In this document: positions 33,681 through 40,939 of the stretch, piece after piece
Layout of the letters: the number at the start of each line of letters is the position of its first letter
How positions within the stretch are numbered: position 1 is the first letter of the stretch
Virus record (IMG/VR): IMGVR_UViG_3300042691_006355
Span: 1 to 64,000 of that record
DNA from: a virus
Length of the DNA stretch: 64,000 nt
Strand: one strand, 5' to 3'
The notes under the pieces: generated by a model
Told to the model about the DNA's origin: nothing
Database searches by the model: none
The model's input: only the letters and a program-made list of their open reading frames with translations
Program-made: the position numbers and the translations under genes

Positions 33681-34406
33681 CTACTTAATTTTTTTCTGTG
33701 TTAGCATATAACCATCGCTCTCGAACAAGTCAAACGTAACGTTATCACATTCCATAAAACAGCTTGTGTAACCACCGAACATGTTCTTTCTTATGTATGT
33801 AACGATTAATAACTTCTTGCCACTCTCATGTAAAAAGCTAGAAAATATTGGTGCATCTAGCTCGTACTCAACAGTTGTTAGAGATGTGTCAATACCATTG
33901 ATAGCCAAGACATATTTATGATTAAGTATGGCATCGTCCTTTGTTGTGAACCCTGCGCTGTGCATGTAGTGCACTGGGAACTCATTCATGGATATTGAAT
34001 TATATCTATCGCTTAGAATTAACTTCTGAGCGAATGATCCGAACACGATGAATAGCATCATCATTGATGTGAGTACGTTGCGTAAGATGGCATCGTACAG
34101 GTTTTCAGTTTTTAGATTTTTTAGGTACATGGTAACTTGTTTTTTATTTAATTTACGAATCGGGACTATCTCATTTTTAAACTTAACGTGTAGCCGTCCC
34201 TTTAGGCTATCGTTAGTGTCGTAAGACCATACGGATATGTCTCTTGAATTTCTGTCGGGTATCACCCGAACTACCTCACTTATACCTCCAGAAACGGCGT
34301 ACAACTTTTTCGTTACACTGTCGTGATGAAAGTCATACACATCTCCACTTGTACTCCTCAGTATCGTCCCATCGGGTGTGAGGATTTGATTTAGAATTAT
34401 TGCCAT
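33681..34406 (-). CDS. Fusion-like protein: DUF7695-like N-terminus and an internal signal-peptide-like segment
   Basis: 241 residues. Residues 1-80 (LTPDGTILRS....DVYDFHHDSVTKKLYAVSGGISEVVRVIP) resemble a small stand-alone phage domain (DUF7695-like, from memory). Residues 110-128 (NVLTSMMMLFIVFGSFAQ) look like a Bacteroidota signal peptide ending in FAQ, followed by a 110-residue beta-type domain. An ATG at 34130 (residue 93), preceded by GTTACC much like the TAACC before other starts, could express the exported domain alone. The function is unknown. Confidence 0.55.
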   Translation of the reverse strand: MAIILNQILTPDGTILRSTSGDVYDFHHDSVTKKLYAVSGGISEVVRVIPDRNSRDISVWSYDTNDSLKGRLHVKFKNEIVPIRKLNKKQVTMYLKNLKTENLYDAILRNVLTSMMMLFIVFGSFAQKLILSDRYNSISMNEFPVHYMHSAGFTTKDDAILNHKYVLAINGIDTSLTTVEYELDAPIFSSFLHESGKKLLIVTYIRKNMFGGYTSCFMECDNVTFDLFESDGYMLTQKKIK

Positions 34407-34555
34407 ACCATTATAAAATTATAGATTATTGAAAACATTGATATAAAGTTGATCAACAACAACGGAAGCGTTGTGAATTGTAACTTGTTGACCAAACGAA
34501 GCGCTAGGTAGTACGACAGAAACCATACGGCTGCCGATAAAAGTAAGTTTGTCAT
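34397..34555 (-). CDS. Small membrane protein (52 aa)
   Basis: Two hydrophobic segments (NLLLSAAVWFLSYYLALRLV and LPLLLINFISMFSIIYNFIMVW) separated by a short basic turn, so a helical hairpin in the inner membrane is likely. It overlaps the following gene by 10 nt. The first of several small membrane genes that lie together here. Confidence 0.55.
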   Translation of the reverse strand: MTNLLLSAAVWFLSYYLALRLVNKLQFTTLPLLLINFISMFSIIYNFIMVWQ

Positions 34556-34560
34556 AGGCG

Positions 34561-34752
34561 TTATTTTTTTTGTTCGTCAATATAACTCAACACGAATCCA
34601 ACTGCTACTAGTATGTTCATCCCCATGGATGCCAGTATCTCATATATGTCGTCATAAATGTTCACCGATAGGTGTACATGTCCGACCATCCAAAACGGAA
34701 TGCTTAGATTTTGGCTGACCCAAATGATGGTGTACCTTACTAGTTTGAGCAT
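34561..34752 (-). CDS. Small membrane protein (63 aa)
   Basis: 63 residues with hydrophobic segments near 5-25 and 40-58 (ILASMGMNILVAVGFVLSYI) and a charged end DEQKK. The ATG lies inside the preceding gene (13-nt overlap). No family recognised. Confidence 0.5.
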   Translation of the reverse strand: MLKLVRYTIIWVSQNLSIPFWMVGHVHLSVNIYDDIYEILASMGMNILVAVGFVLSYIDEQKK

Positions 34753-34916
34753 AGCTTCGGTGTTATTATCTGTACTACTGCCTTGTCGATAGATAGGAAG
34801 ACAACATCGTCAAAAACTAACTCGAAGAACATCATTGCCACGTCTTCGTTCGGGGCTACAACGTACAGCTTCTCTTCCTCTCCGTTCTGTACGTATCTTA
34901 TCTTGTATCTAATCAT
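34740..34916 (-). CDS. Small soluble protein (58 aa), unknown
   Basis: 58 residues, beta-alpha-beta pattern (MIRYKIRYVQNGEEEKLYVVAPNEDV, then MMFFELVFDD and AVVQIITPK). Overlaps its upstream neighbour by 8 nt and its downstream neighbour by 13 nt, consistent with the compressed operon. Confidence 0.55.
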   Translation of the reverse strand: MIRYKIRYVQNGEEEKLYVVAPNEDVAMMFFELVFDDVVFLSIDKAVVQIITPKLCSN

Positions 34917-35106
34917 ATCTTTTAATGTATTTATATACTACCATTATACCCGATAATATAATAACTAACGAAAGAGGAGCCCATAACGGAAGTGTTACGT
35001 ACCACCATGACCAATTTATATAGCCCGTTAGTTTTAAAATCATGAATATTAAGAATAGGGTCATACCTAAACCTATTCCTCCCGATGAATTACTTTTATT
35101 GCTCAT
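34909..35106 (-). CDS. Transmembrane Fragile-X-F-type small phage membrane protein
   Basis: 65 residues. N-terminal SNKSNSSGGIGLG, a first transmembrane segment, the conserved-looking LKLTGYINWSWWYVTLPLWAPL, a second segment and a basic tail. I recognise this from small phage membrane proteins annotated with the Fragile-X-F name. Role unknown; inner membrane location is likely. Confidence 0.65.
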   Translation of the reverse strand: MSNKSNSSGGIGLGMTLFLIFMILKLTGYINWSWWYVTLPLWAPLSLVIILSGIMVVYKYIKRYD

Positions 35107-35107
35107 G

Positions 35108-35293
35108 TTAATATTTTTTAGGTTTAACCATTATCTGCATCCTGTCTAAAAAATCATTGAACTCTTCTTCGCTCACCCATTTCGGCTTCTTTATGTAAAC
35201 GATTGGAGAGTGAACCGAACCCTTGTTATGATAAATTATCACAGACTTCCTTATAGACATGCTCCTGTCTATGTAATAACTTTCTTCTTTCAT
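35108..35293 (-). CDS. Small early protein (61 aa), unknown
   Basis: 61 residues with IYHNKGSVHSPIVYIKKPKWVSEEEFNDFLDRMQI; the KPKWVSEEEFNDFL helix is a pattern seen in small phage proteins. The start overlaps the upstream stop by 4 nt (ATGA). Confidence 0.55.
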   Translation of the reverse strand: MKEESYYIDRSMSIRKSVIIYHNKGSVHSPIVYIKKPKWVSEEEFNDFLDRMQIMVKPKKY

Positions 35294-35565
35294 AGCTCTA
35301 GCTTTACTTCTGTTATTAAATTTCGCGAGTAGTACTCCTCGTCAGTGTAGTCACCTACCAAATATACGGAGACTAGTGAATCTAACCAAGCCTGCCTGTT
35401 CCTGTACGACTCAACAGGCTCGTAGCTTAGATGTACGTCATACATCTTGCCATTGATTGCTACCGATTGCCACTCGTTTGTATCCTCAAAGAATAACTCA
35501 GCCACCTCAGATTGCTCTACCGACAGAACTACTGACCGATAGAACGGATTAACTCTTGCTTTCAT
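35290..35565 (-). CDS. Small early protein (91 aa), unknown
   Basis: 91 residues, beta-rich N-terminal half (NPFYRSVVLSVEQSEVAELFFED..WQSVAINGKMYDVHLSYEPV) followed by a helix. First gene downstream of the iteron-bearing gap. No family recognised. Confidence 0.55.
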   Translation of the reverse strand: MKARVNPFYRSVVLSVEQSEVAELFFEDTNEWQSVAINGKMYDVHLSYEPVESYRNRQAWLDSLVSVYLVGDYTDEEYYSRNLITEVKLEL

Positions 35566-35892
35566 TTGTGTTGGTTTTTGTTAATAGATGTTAAAAAATG
35601 TTGGTTTGTGTTGGTTTAGTGTTGATTTTTTTTTCTGAAACCCTTGATTCTATTGGGTTAGTGTTAAAATGTTAATTTTTATACCCTAATTCGAAAATAA
35701 AAATAAAATAATATATATATATAGTACTATAGTATAGTATATTACTATAAAAAAATTTCTAGAGTTTTTTAGGTCAAAAATTAACATTTCAACATTCTGA
35801 CTTACAACTCGTTGTAAATCAGACAGTTAATCAGTGTTGATTTGAAAAAAAACTAACATTTTTCAACACAAGTCAACACTATTCTGTCTAAC
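35566..35892. other. Gene-free AT-rich gap with repeated TGTTGR boxes, replication origin candidate
   Basis: TGTTGG boxes lie at 35569, 35599 and 35609, TGTTGA at 35620 and 35835, and the inverted form TCAACA at 35863 and 35873, with further TGTTAA-like copies at 35589, 35662 and 35670. Between them is a nearly pure AT stretch (about 35694-35757) fit for strand opening. A 12-bp hairpin with one mismatch lies at 35796-35823. Iterons flanking an AT-rich element are the usual composition of a replication origin. Confidence 0.45.
35796..35823. repeat. Inverted repeat TCTGACTTACAA-CTCG-TTGTAAATCAGA
   Basis: Twelve-base arms with one mismatch and a 4-nt loop inside the origin candidate. It has no U-run on either strand, so it is less likely to be a terminator than a protein-binding or structural element. 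Confidence 0.7.
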
Positions 35893-36180
35893 CTATTGAT
35901 TGTCAGTTAGTTTCATTATATTTATGTACAGCTTCCTGTTTGATACGTATGAACGCATGTAGTTGTCGTGGTCGACCAATTGATCGATGTACTTGTCTAC
36001 ATACTTTCTGACATAGTGCTTGATTGATTCCAAGTCAGTGAACCTGTACACCTCAATCGTTCCTTCAATAGTCTCCATGTCCTCCATACCTGCAAACTGG
36101 CCGAGAGGGAGGGAGTACACGCAACCACCCCACTCCTTGGTGTGCTCGCAAAATTTTATTAGGTTCATCACAATCATCAT
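35893..36180 (-). CDS. Small early protein (95 aa), unknown
   Basis: 95 residues, with a possible later start at the fifth codon (MNLIKFCEHTKEWGGCVYSLPLGQF). The second half is helical and charged (ESIKHYVRKYVDKYIDQLVDHDNY). The start overlaps the upstream stop (ATGA). Confidence 0.55.
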   Translation of the reverse strand: MMIVMNLIKFCEHTKEWGGCVYSLPLGQFAGMEDMETIEGTIEVYRFTDLESIKHYVRKYVDKYIDQLVDHDNYMRSYVSNRKLYINIMKLTDNQ

Positions 36181-36401
36181 TTAAGTTCTACAATCGTTTC
36201 TAGGTTCACCATTCTGAATGCTCTCTTGTGCATGTCGAATACCACCATGAGATTCTTCTCAGATGGACTGAACGACATGCCTACACCTTTTACTCCCTTT
36301 CGGACTCCTAGGCGAGCGACCATTCTTCTTGTTGAACCATCTTTCTTGATAAAGGTTACAGAGAAAATCTTATTTCCCTTTGATAAAATTTGTTCTTTCA
36401 T
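36177..36401 (-). CDS. SH3 beta-barrel-fold small phage protein
   Basis: 74 residues, all beta: FSVTFIKKDGSTRRMVARLGVRKGVKGVG followed by KNLMVVFDMHKRAFRMVNLETIVEL. This matches the small SH3-barrel proteins common in phages of Bacteroidota, with the typical FIKKDGS and VFDMxKxAxRMxNLETI segments. Role unknown, perhaps nucleic-acid or protein binding. Confidence 0.7.
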   Translation of the reverse strand: MKEQILSKGNKIFSVTFIKKDGSTRRMVARLGVRKGVKGVGMSFSPSEKNLMVVFDMHKRAFRMVNLETIVELK

Positions 36402-36571
36402 TCTTCTTTTAGTTTTAATCTGATTAGTATTTCTTCAACGGCAATCCATTGTGCCGTTACACGTTGGGTATACTCGTCACCCGAGCCGAATGCTTCTCTC
36501 ATGGCATCCTTTAGTTCTCGCATCTCTAACTCGTATGCGAGAATGATTTTTGTCATTTCTTCTTGTGTCAT
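36398..36571 (-). CDS. Small helical protein (57 aa), unknown
   Basis: 57 residues, a helical hairpin (TQEEMTKIILAYELEMRELKDAMREAFGSGD then RVTAQWIAVEEILIRLKLKEE). Linked by ATGA overlaps both to the TerC gene upstream and to the SH3-type gene downstream, so all three are translationally coupled. Confidence 0.6.
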   Translation of the reverse strand: MTQEEMTKIILAYELEMRELKDAMREAFGSGDEYTQRVTAQWIAVEEILIRLKLKEE

Positions 36572-37191
36572 TTTGATTTGATTATTAGTGGTACTGCAAA
36601 CATTATTAGAGTCAAGGCTGAGAACATCATGTCAACGCCCTCGGTGTTTAGTGAAGGAATGAAGTATGACAAGCTTAGCTTGACTCCTAGCATACCTATT
36701 ACAGCGTATGATACCTTCTCCATTATTGGATTCTTTTCGATGATTCGAATAAACGTGGTGGTTGCGAATCTGATTGCTACGATTCCAATGAACACGCCTA
36801 GTATGATGATGAGCATGCTGTCAGTAAACGATACCGATGCTAGTATGTTGTCGATAGAGAACACCAAGTCCATCATTTCGATCGATAGTACGGTCAACCA
36901 AAATGACTTTGGTGTTGCTGTGTGATTAGAATCATCGCTACCTTTGAAACTTTTGATGCACAGGTACACTAGGTACAATCCTCCGATGACCTTTAGCCAT
37001 GACATGCTGATTAGAAACGATGCAATGAATAGCGCTAGTCCTCTGAACAGGTATGCACCTACTATCCCATAGGTTAACGCCTTCTTCTGCTGTGATTCTG
37101 GAAGTGTTCTTACCATCGTTGCCATTACCGATGCGTTGTCTATGCTCAGTACTATCTCAAGTAGTACTATGTTTAATATGATTAGTAACAT
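36568..37191 (-). CDS. TerC-family integral membrane protein
   Basis: 207 residues with about seven hydrophobic segments. The TerC hallmarks are present: LEIVLSIDNASVMATMV in the first segment and IEMMDLVFSIDNILASVSF in the middle, both with the conserved Ser-x-Asp-Asn. In bacteria this family (Alx/TerC/YkoY) exports manganese, often at the translocon, or confers tellurite resistance. A phage copy may adjust metal balance or membrane-protein metallation during infection. It is coupled by ATGA to the next gene and preceded by the TAACCATG junction. Confidence 0.8.
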   Translation of the reverse strand: MLLIILNIVLLEIVLSIDNASVMATMVRTLPESQQKKALTYGIVGAYLFRGLALFIASFLISMSWLKVIGGLYLVYLCIKSFKGSDDSNHTATPKSFWLTVLSIEMMDLVFSIDNILASVSFTDSMLIIILGVFIGIVAIRFATTTFIRIIEKNPIMEKVSYAVIGMLGVKLSLSYFIPSLNTEGVDMMFSALTLIMFAVPLIIKSK

Positions 37192-37193
37192 GG

Positions 37194-37397
37194 TTATTTG
37201 TTTTTATTTAGTTCGGGCATTCCTTCGTAGAAGTAGTCCTCGCAGTCGTTAACGTTTATATTCTTGTCACACGAGTAGCAATTTACTATCTCTTCGGTAA
37301 TCCTGTGCAGGAGAATTGAGTCACACTTACAGCAGGTTACCATGTTGATGTTGCTTTTGTTTCGTATCTCGTCCATTAGACTTATTTGATTTTTCAT
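37194..37397 (-). CDS. Small zinc-ribbon-like protein
   Basis: 67 residues from the ATG at 37397; the longer frame to 37442 overlaps the previous gene. Two CxxC knuckles (VTCCKCDSILLHRITEEIVNCYSCDKN) plus a further Cys in NDCEDYF indicate a zinc ribbon. Common in small phage early proteins; possibly nucleic-acid binding. Confidence 0.65.
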   Translation of the reverse strand: MKNQISLMDEIRNKSNINMVTCCKCDSILLHRITEEIVNCYSCDKNINVNDCEDYFYEGMPELNKNK

Positions 37398-37402
37398 GGT
37401 TA

Positions 37403-37564
37403 TTAAATTAGATTGATTAAAAATGATGAGACATCGTTCCATGTTGTTGTGGCGACTAACTCTCTTGCGTACTTCTCTGCATCGTTGTAGTCAAACTGAT
37501 GCGTCCACTTGACAAACAGCTCGTTCATCCTGTTGTCGTAGAAAATGATTTGAAATTGTTTCAT
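37403..37564 (-). CDS. Small early protein (53 aa), unknown
   Basis: ATG at 37564, stop TAA at 37403. KQFQIIFYDNRMNELFVKWTHQFDYNDAEKYARELVATT forms a beta-alpha pattern. Begins directly after the upstream stop in the TAACCATG arrangement. Confidence 0.55.
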   Translation of the reverse strand: MKQFQIIFYDNRMNELFVKWTHQFDYNDAEKYARELVATTTWNDVSSFLINLI

Positions 37565-37566
37565 GG

Positions 37567-37785
37567 TTACTTTATTTTTTCGGTTATTATTTCAACTGAT
37601 ACGTCTATGGCATAGAATATTTGTTCTATTGTGTATTCATTTATAAACGCCATGTCTAACGCATGCATCTTTTGTTCGTCCGTTAGTTCGTTGTTCTCGT
37701 CATGCACATCGTGAATGCTCCATAGGTTGTCTACATAGTACCCTGCCTCGCGGAGTACTTGCTTTGCTTTTTCTATCTCGTTCAT
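37567..37785 (-). CDS. Small early protein (72 aa), unknown
   Basis: 72 residues, helical; starts NEIEKAKQVLREAGYYVDNLWSIHDV and ends with an HTH-like EYTIEQIFYAIDVSVEIITEKI. The N-terminal helix and AGYYVxNLWxxxDV segment are familiar from many phages. Preceded by TAG-AAACC-ATG. Confidence 0.6.
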   Translation of the reverse strand: MNEIEKAKQVLREAGYYVDNLWSIHDVHDENNELTDEQKMHALDMAFINEYTIEQIFYAIDVSVEIITEKIK

Positions 37786-37790
37786 GGTTT

Positions 37791-38045
37791 CTAGTTATTA
37801 TAATAATTGTATTCAAAACATTCTCTTATTTCTCTTCCGTATGCCGTATCAAATCCATAGCTAGTCGTCATAGGAATGTCTCCTCGTCTCTCTATTATAT
37901 AAAAGAACAAGTCCTTTTTATTTAGATTGTACTCCTTAGCTGTTTTGATTATTGCATAATACATCCTGTAGATGTCGTGTCTCATTGGACCATAATTACT
38001 AGTTATATAGTCAATTATGAATTTCTTACTTATTGTGTTTCTCAT
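37791..38045 (-). CDS. Small early protein (84 aa), unknown
   Basis: 84 residues, helical and Tyr-rich (RHDIYRMYYAIIKTAKEYNLNKKDLFFYIIERRG), ending in an Asn/Tyr tail. The start follows the upstream stop as TAA-CC-ATG. No family recognised. Confidence 0.5.
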   Translation of the reverse strand: MRNTISKKFIIDYITSNYGPMRHDIYRMYYAIIKTAKEYNLNKKDLFFYIIERRGDIPMTTSYGFDTAYGREIRECFEYNYYNN

Positions 38046-38047
38046 GG

Positions 38048-38272
38048 TTATAGATTTATTTCTTGTATGTATACTCTCTCTAGTCCGTCATCAAGGTGTA
38101 CCGAATAGTCCATTGGATGGTCTTCGTATGTGTACTCAACGAACTTGTGTTCTTGTATTGCATTTTTTATTTCAGATAGCATGTCAAACGCCTCAGCGAA
38201 TGTTGTGAAGTAGTGGTGCTCGTTGTAGTCTAAGCAATCGAACACGTGGTGTACTGCAAAAATTGTTTTCAT
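38048..38272 (-). CDS. Small early protein (74 aa), unknown
   Basis: 74 residues from the ATG at 38272, which overlaps the upstream stop as ATGA; the longer frame to 38344 is spurious. IFAVHHVFDCLDYNEHHYFTTFAEAFDMLSEIKNAIQEHK then an acidic beta end. Confidence 0.55.
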   Translation of the reverse strand: MKTIFAVHHVFDCLDYNEHHYFTTFAEAFDMLSEIKNAIQEHKFVEYTYEDHPMDYSVHLDDGLERVYIQEINL

Positions 38273-38394
38273 GATATTTGTGTTATTGATATTACTTCGT
38301 AGCCCTCGTATGACATGAGCCACATTACTTTTCCTTCGTTCCATCCTTCTACGATGAAACTACCTTGCTTTGTTATTACCCTGTACTTGTTCAT
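38269..38394 (-). CDS. Small early protein (41 aa), unknown
   Basis: NKYRVITKQGSFIVEGWNEGKVMWLMSYEGYEVISITQIS. A compact beta-rich peptide of a kind that I recognise in other phages; linked by ATGA to the next gene and starting 1 nt after the previous stop. Confidence 0.55.
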   Translation of the reverse strand: MNKYRVITKQGSFIVEGWNEGKVMWLMSYEGYEVISITQIS

Positions 38395-38395
38395 A

Positions 38396-38569
38396 TTATT
38401 CATCTTTATTAATGTCAACCATTACAACTGAATACAATCCACTTTCTTGTGCTTGTCCCCACATTTCTCTCAATTCTTCAATTTCTAACGGATTGTCGTT
38501 TATTCTAACTAATGTTTGTTCAGATGTCATCCAACCAAATAAATCATATTTCTCTGCTTGCTTGTTCAT
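38396..38569 (-). CDS. Small early protein (57 aa), unknown
   Basis: NKQAEKYDLFGWMTSEQTLVRINDNPLEIEELREMWGQ, then SGLYSVVMVDINKDE. The ATG at 38569 overlaps the upstream stop (ATGA), and its stop is 1 nt from the next ATG. Confidence 0.55.
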   Translation of the reverse strand: MNKQAEKYDLFGWMTSEQTLVRINDNPLEIEELREMWGQAQESGLYSVVMVDINKDE

Positions 38570-38940
38570 GGTGTGTATATTTTCTTGTTATCAATTAGCA
38601 TCTCTGCATACTCATGCTTGTCAACGTTGTTGCCGTTGTTGTCAATCCAATGTGGCATGACACGAGGGTTGTATGCAACTTGTCCTCGCATCCACATGTT
38701 CTCGTTGGAGTACATCACAACGTCCTCGGCCATAATCCATGCGCAAACAGTTTTGTTAGCGCCATCGTTAATTTTCTTGGCGGTAGAAGGATGATTGTGA
38801 AGTTTCCCGTTGATGATGACTGCGCTAAAATTTTCTGGCTCAAAGAACCACACGTTCTTGGTTGTTGTGTCCTCTATTCTCCACTTCATGTAGTTCTCAC
38901 CTGCTCCGAGGTGGAATCTGATTTTGAATTTTCTTTTCAT
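38566..38940 (-). CDS. Conserved early phage protein (124 aa), unknown
   Basis: 124 residues with a distinctive start KRKFKIRFHLGAGENYMKWRIE, a middle KNVWFFEPENFSAVIINGKLHNHPSTAKKINDGANKTVCAWIMAEDV and a C-terminus with a glycine/Asn-rich NNNGNNVDKHEYAEMLIDNKKIYT. I recognise the family from other phages but know no function. Preceded by AGAAACCATG. Confidence 0.6.
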   Translation of the reverse strand: MKRKFKIRFHLGAGENYMKWRIEDTTTKNVWFFEPENFSAVIINGKLHNHPSTAKKINDGANKTVCAWIMAEDVVMYSNENMWMRGQVAYNPRVMPHWIDNNGNNVDKHEYAEMLIDNKKIYTP

Positions 38941-38951
38941 GGTTTCTAGGT

Positions 38952-39467
38952 TTATTTTAATATTTCTAATATTCGTCTAGCAACGTCTCTATCTTTTAAT
39001 AATTCTTCAACACTAGTTGCTATATTAGAACTCGCATAACAAGATACCATTATACTATCAGCATACTTAAAGTAATCGCCAATTTTATTATGTTTATAGA
39101 TTGATTTTGGTGCTGAAATGCTTATTCTAAGATGATATTCGTGATGATATTCAAGATGTTCTTTATGTTTTGCGATTTTGATTTCAGAACCATAATCGTC
39201 TTCCTTTTTTTCAACAAAGCCAATACCCATCAGTTCTGCACACAATCTATCGTAGGCATTTCTTCCTTCTTGAATTGCCATTTCGTGAAAGTATTCATTT
39301 TGTTTAGTGAGGACACGAATTGTCTCTTCCCATTCCTTCTTCTCATTTAAAAGGAAGGGTATATCTATAAGCATCCCCATAGAATTGCTAGATTGGTTGT
39401 TTGATTTGATAAACTCATTAGTTATTGAGTCAATCAATTTGATTTGATTTTCAGTTAATTTATTCAT
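38952..39467 (-). CDS. Early protein (171 aa), unknown
   Basis: 171 residues; a helical N-terminal half (ENQIKLIDSITNEFIKSN..EWEETIRVLTKQNEYFHEMAIQEGRNAY) and a beta middle with YHHEYHLRISISAPKSIYKH. Moderately AT-rich. Preceded by TAG-AAATC-ATG. Confidence 0.5.
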   Translation of the reverse strand: MNKLTENQIKLIDSITNEFIKSNNQSSNSMGMLIDIPFLLNEKKEWEETIRVLTKQNEYFHEMAIQEGRNAYDRLCAELMGIGFVEKKEDDYGSEIKIAKHKEHLEYHHEYHLRISISAPKSIYKHNKIGDYFKYADSIMVSCYASSNIATSVEELLKDRDVARRILEILK

Positions 39468-39472
39468 GATTT

Positions 39473-39940
39473 CTAGTTTTTTAATTTATCCTTTTTATTT
39501 TTAAAAACCTCAATATATTCATCATATTCCCTATGTGCTATTCTATCAGAATAATCCTTTTCAATTTTATCTAATAACTCTTTTTCATTAGAAGTAATTC
39601 TAATAACATTATCTTCTTCATTTGTATAAAAATCATATTTATTTGCATACTTTTTAAAACTTGATTCATCAACCGAATCACCACCTGCGTATTCATCTGA
39701 AAATTTACTATCCAAAGTATCGTAATCGCCATTTTTGTAAATGACAAGTAATTGAATGTTGCTTATTTTTTCGCCTTCATAAATCATAGTTTCTGAATAC
39801 TTGTCATATTCTTTTTTGGCTTTTGCCAAAGATTTACTTGTAATATCTCTTATTTCATCTCCATTTTCTAAATCAATATCAACGGAGTATTGTTCTACAC
39901 CACCTTTTATTGAAGCAACTTTTTCTTGATATGTTTCCAT
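39473..39940 (-). CDS. Early protein (155 aa), unknown
   Basis: 155 residues, very charged (Lys/Asp/Glu), with VEQYSVDIDLENGDEIRDITSKSLAKAKKEYDKYSE and a C-terminal DEYIEVFKNKKDKLKN. Its DNA is more AT-rich than most neighbours. Preceded by TAG-AAATC-ATG, the same junction as the following gene. Confidence 0.5.
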   Translation of the reverse strand: METYQEKVASIKGGVEQYSVDIDLENGDEIRDITSKSLAKAKKEYDKYSETMIYEGEKISNIQLLVIYKNGDYDTLDSKFSDEYAGGDSVDESSFKKYANKYDFYTNEEDNVIRITSNEKELLDKIEKDYSDRIAHREYDEYIEVFKNKKDKLKN

Positions 39941-39945
39941 GATTT

Positions 39946-40098
39946 CTAGTTTTTTATTTCAAATACATCTACTATCGTTATACCCTTTCTGTTCATCATT
40001 GACCACCAATTCTGGAAGTGTTTGTCATCGTTGAACGTCTTTTTGTATGAGCGCACTCCACCATAGAATGAGCGCTGTATTATTGCATATGTTATCAT
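39946..40098 (-). CDS. Small early protein (50 aa), unknown
   Basis: ITYAIIQRSFYGGVRSYKKTFNDDKHFQNWWSMMNRKGITIVDVFEIKN. ATG overlaps the upstream stop (ATGA) and the TAG stop is part of the next leader. The beta-alpha-beta layout looks like a folded small protein. Confidence 0.55.
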   Translation of the reverse strand: MITYAIIQRSFYGGVRSYKKTFNDDKHFQNWWSMMNRKGITIVDVFEIKN

Positions 40099-40322
40099 TT
40101 GAACATTGATTTTTTGAATCTGATTAGATGACCATCTTCGTATTTTAACAATTCGTCTACCTTATTTCGATCGACTTCGATTTTACCCAACATCGTATGG
40201 TTTATCTCGTTGATACCTTTAAAGTGTTTTACCTGTAACAATTGCTCTCTGATTGTCAATCGTCTGATTACTCCGTCTACTTTTCTAAAGCCTACGTTGT
40301 CGTTTATTTTTCCGTATTTCAT
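40095..40322 (-). CDS. Small early protein (75 aa), unknown
   Basis: 75 residues, basic (VDGVIRRLTIREQLLQVKHFKGINEINHTMLGKIEVDRNKVDELLKYEDGHLIRFKKSMFK). Leader AGAAACCATG. No family recognised. Confidence 0.5.
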   Translation of the reverse strand: MKYGKINDNVGFRKVDGVIRRLTIREQLLQVKHFKGINEINHTMLGKIEVDRNKVDELLKYEDGHLIRFKKSMFK

Positions 40323-40345
40323 GGTTTCTATGTTTTATTGGTTAG

Positions 40346-40519
40346 TTAATCTTGACATGCTCTGAGCACACTAGATAGTGTCTCGTATAGGAATTGTCCT
40401 TTGTATCTCTTGAGACCGAATCTATCTAGCGTTATTTGCTCATCAGATAGCTCTATCGTCCTGTATGTTCCTGTGCGCTGACCATAGTGGTCTTCATCGC
40501 AGATATAGTATGTTCTCAT
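40346..40519 (-). CDS. Small early protein (57 aa), unknown
   Basis: RTYYICDEDHYGQRTGTYRTIELSDEQITLDRFGLKRYKGQFLYETLSSVLRACQD. Starts as TAA-CC-ATG immediately after the previous gene. Confidence 0.5.
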   Translation of the reverse strand: MRTYYICDEDHYGQRTGTYRTIELSDEQITLDRFGLKRYKGQFLYETLSSVLRACQD

Positions 40520-40521
40520 GG

Positions 40522-40743
40522 TTATCCGTATATATAGTTAATACTCTTGTATGCCGTTAGCATCATTTCAAACGCCTGTACTTGCTTTTCTAAGGTCTCT
40601 AGGTCATCTAGGTCAAACGTATCCCAATAGCCCTCTATGTCAAACAGCATCCCATCGTGGTGCTCCTCGGTAAAGTCTAGCAATTCGTCCTTGATTGTGT
40701 TGTATCTTCTCAACAGCGCTTTGAATTTTTCTCCTTTTGTCAT
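40522..40743 (-). CDS. Small helical early protein (73 aa), unknown
   Basis: 73 residues: EKFKALLRRYNTIKDELLDFTEEHHDGMLFDIEGYWDTFDLDDLETLEKQVQAFEMML, two helices joined by an acidic loop. Leader AGGAATCATG. Confidence 0.5.
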   Translation of the reverse strand: MTKGEKFKALLRRYNTIKDELLDFTEEHHDGMLFDIEGYWDTFDLDDLETLEKQVQAFEMMLTAYKSINYIYG

Positions 40744-40816
40744 GATTCCTATGTTTTATGGTTAAGACGGCATCTTGTGAATGCCGTTTCGATTATTCAA
40801 ATCTCATCAGTTAACC

Positions 40817-40939
40817 TTAAATGTACATGTGGCTTACTTGCCCAACGATTAGCTTGTACACGATAAACGTTACTCCGTAAGCGAACATGCCAAACATTAC
40901 TCCTACGTACACCTTGGTTATTACATCAATTGCTTTCAT
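40817..40939 (-). CDS. Tiny single-pass membrane protein (40 aa)
   Basis: One long hydrophobic segment (VYVGVMFGMFAYGVTFIVY) between a charged start KAIDVITK and a short tail. Preceded by TAACCATG. May be a membrane-active early peptide. Confidence 0.45.
   Translation of the reverse strand: MKAIDVITKVYVGVMFGMFAYGVTFIVYKLIVGQVSHMYI

Noticed and set aside
35796-35823. Hairpin as a transcription terminator
   Set aside because: It is a good stem but no T-run follows on either strand; an origin or binding-site role fits its neighbourhood better.
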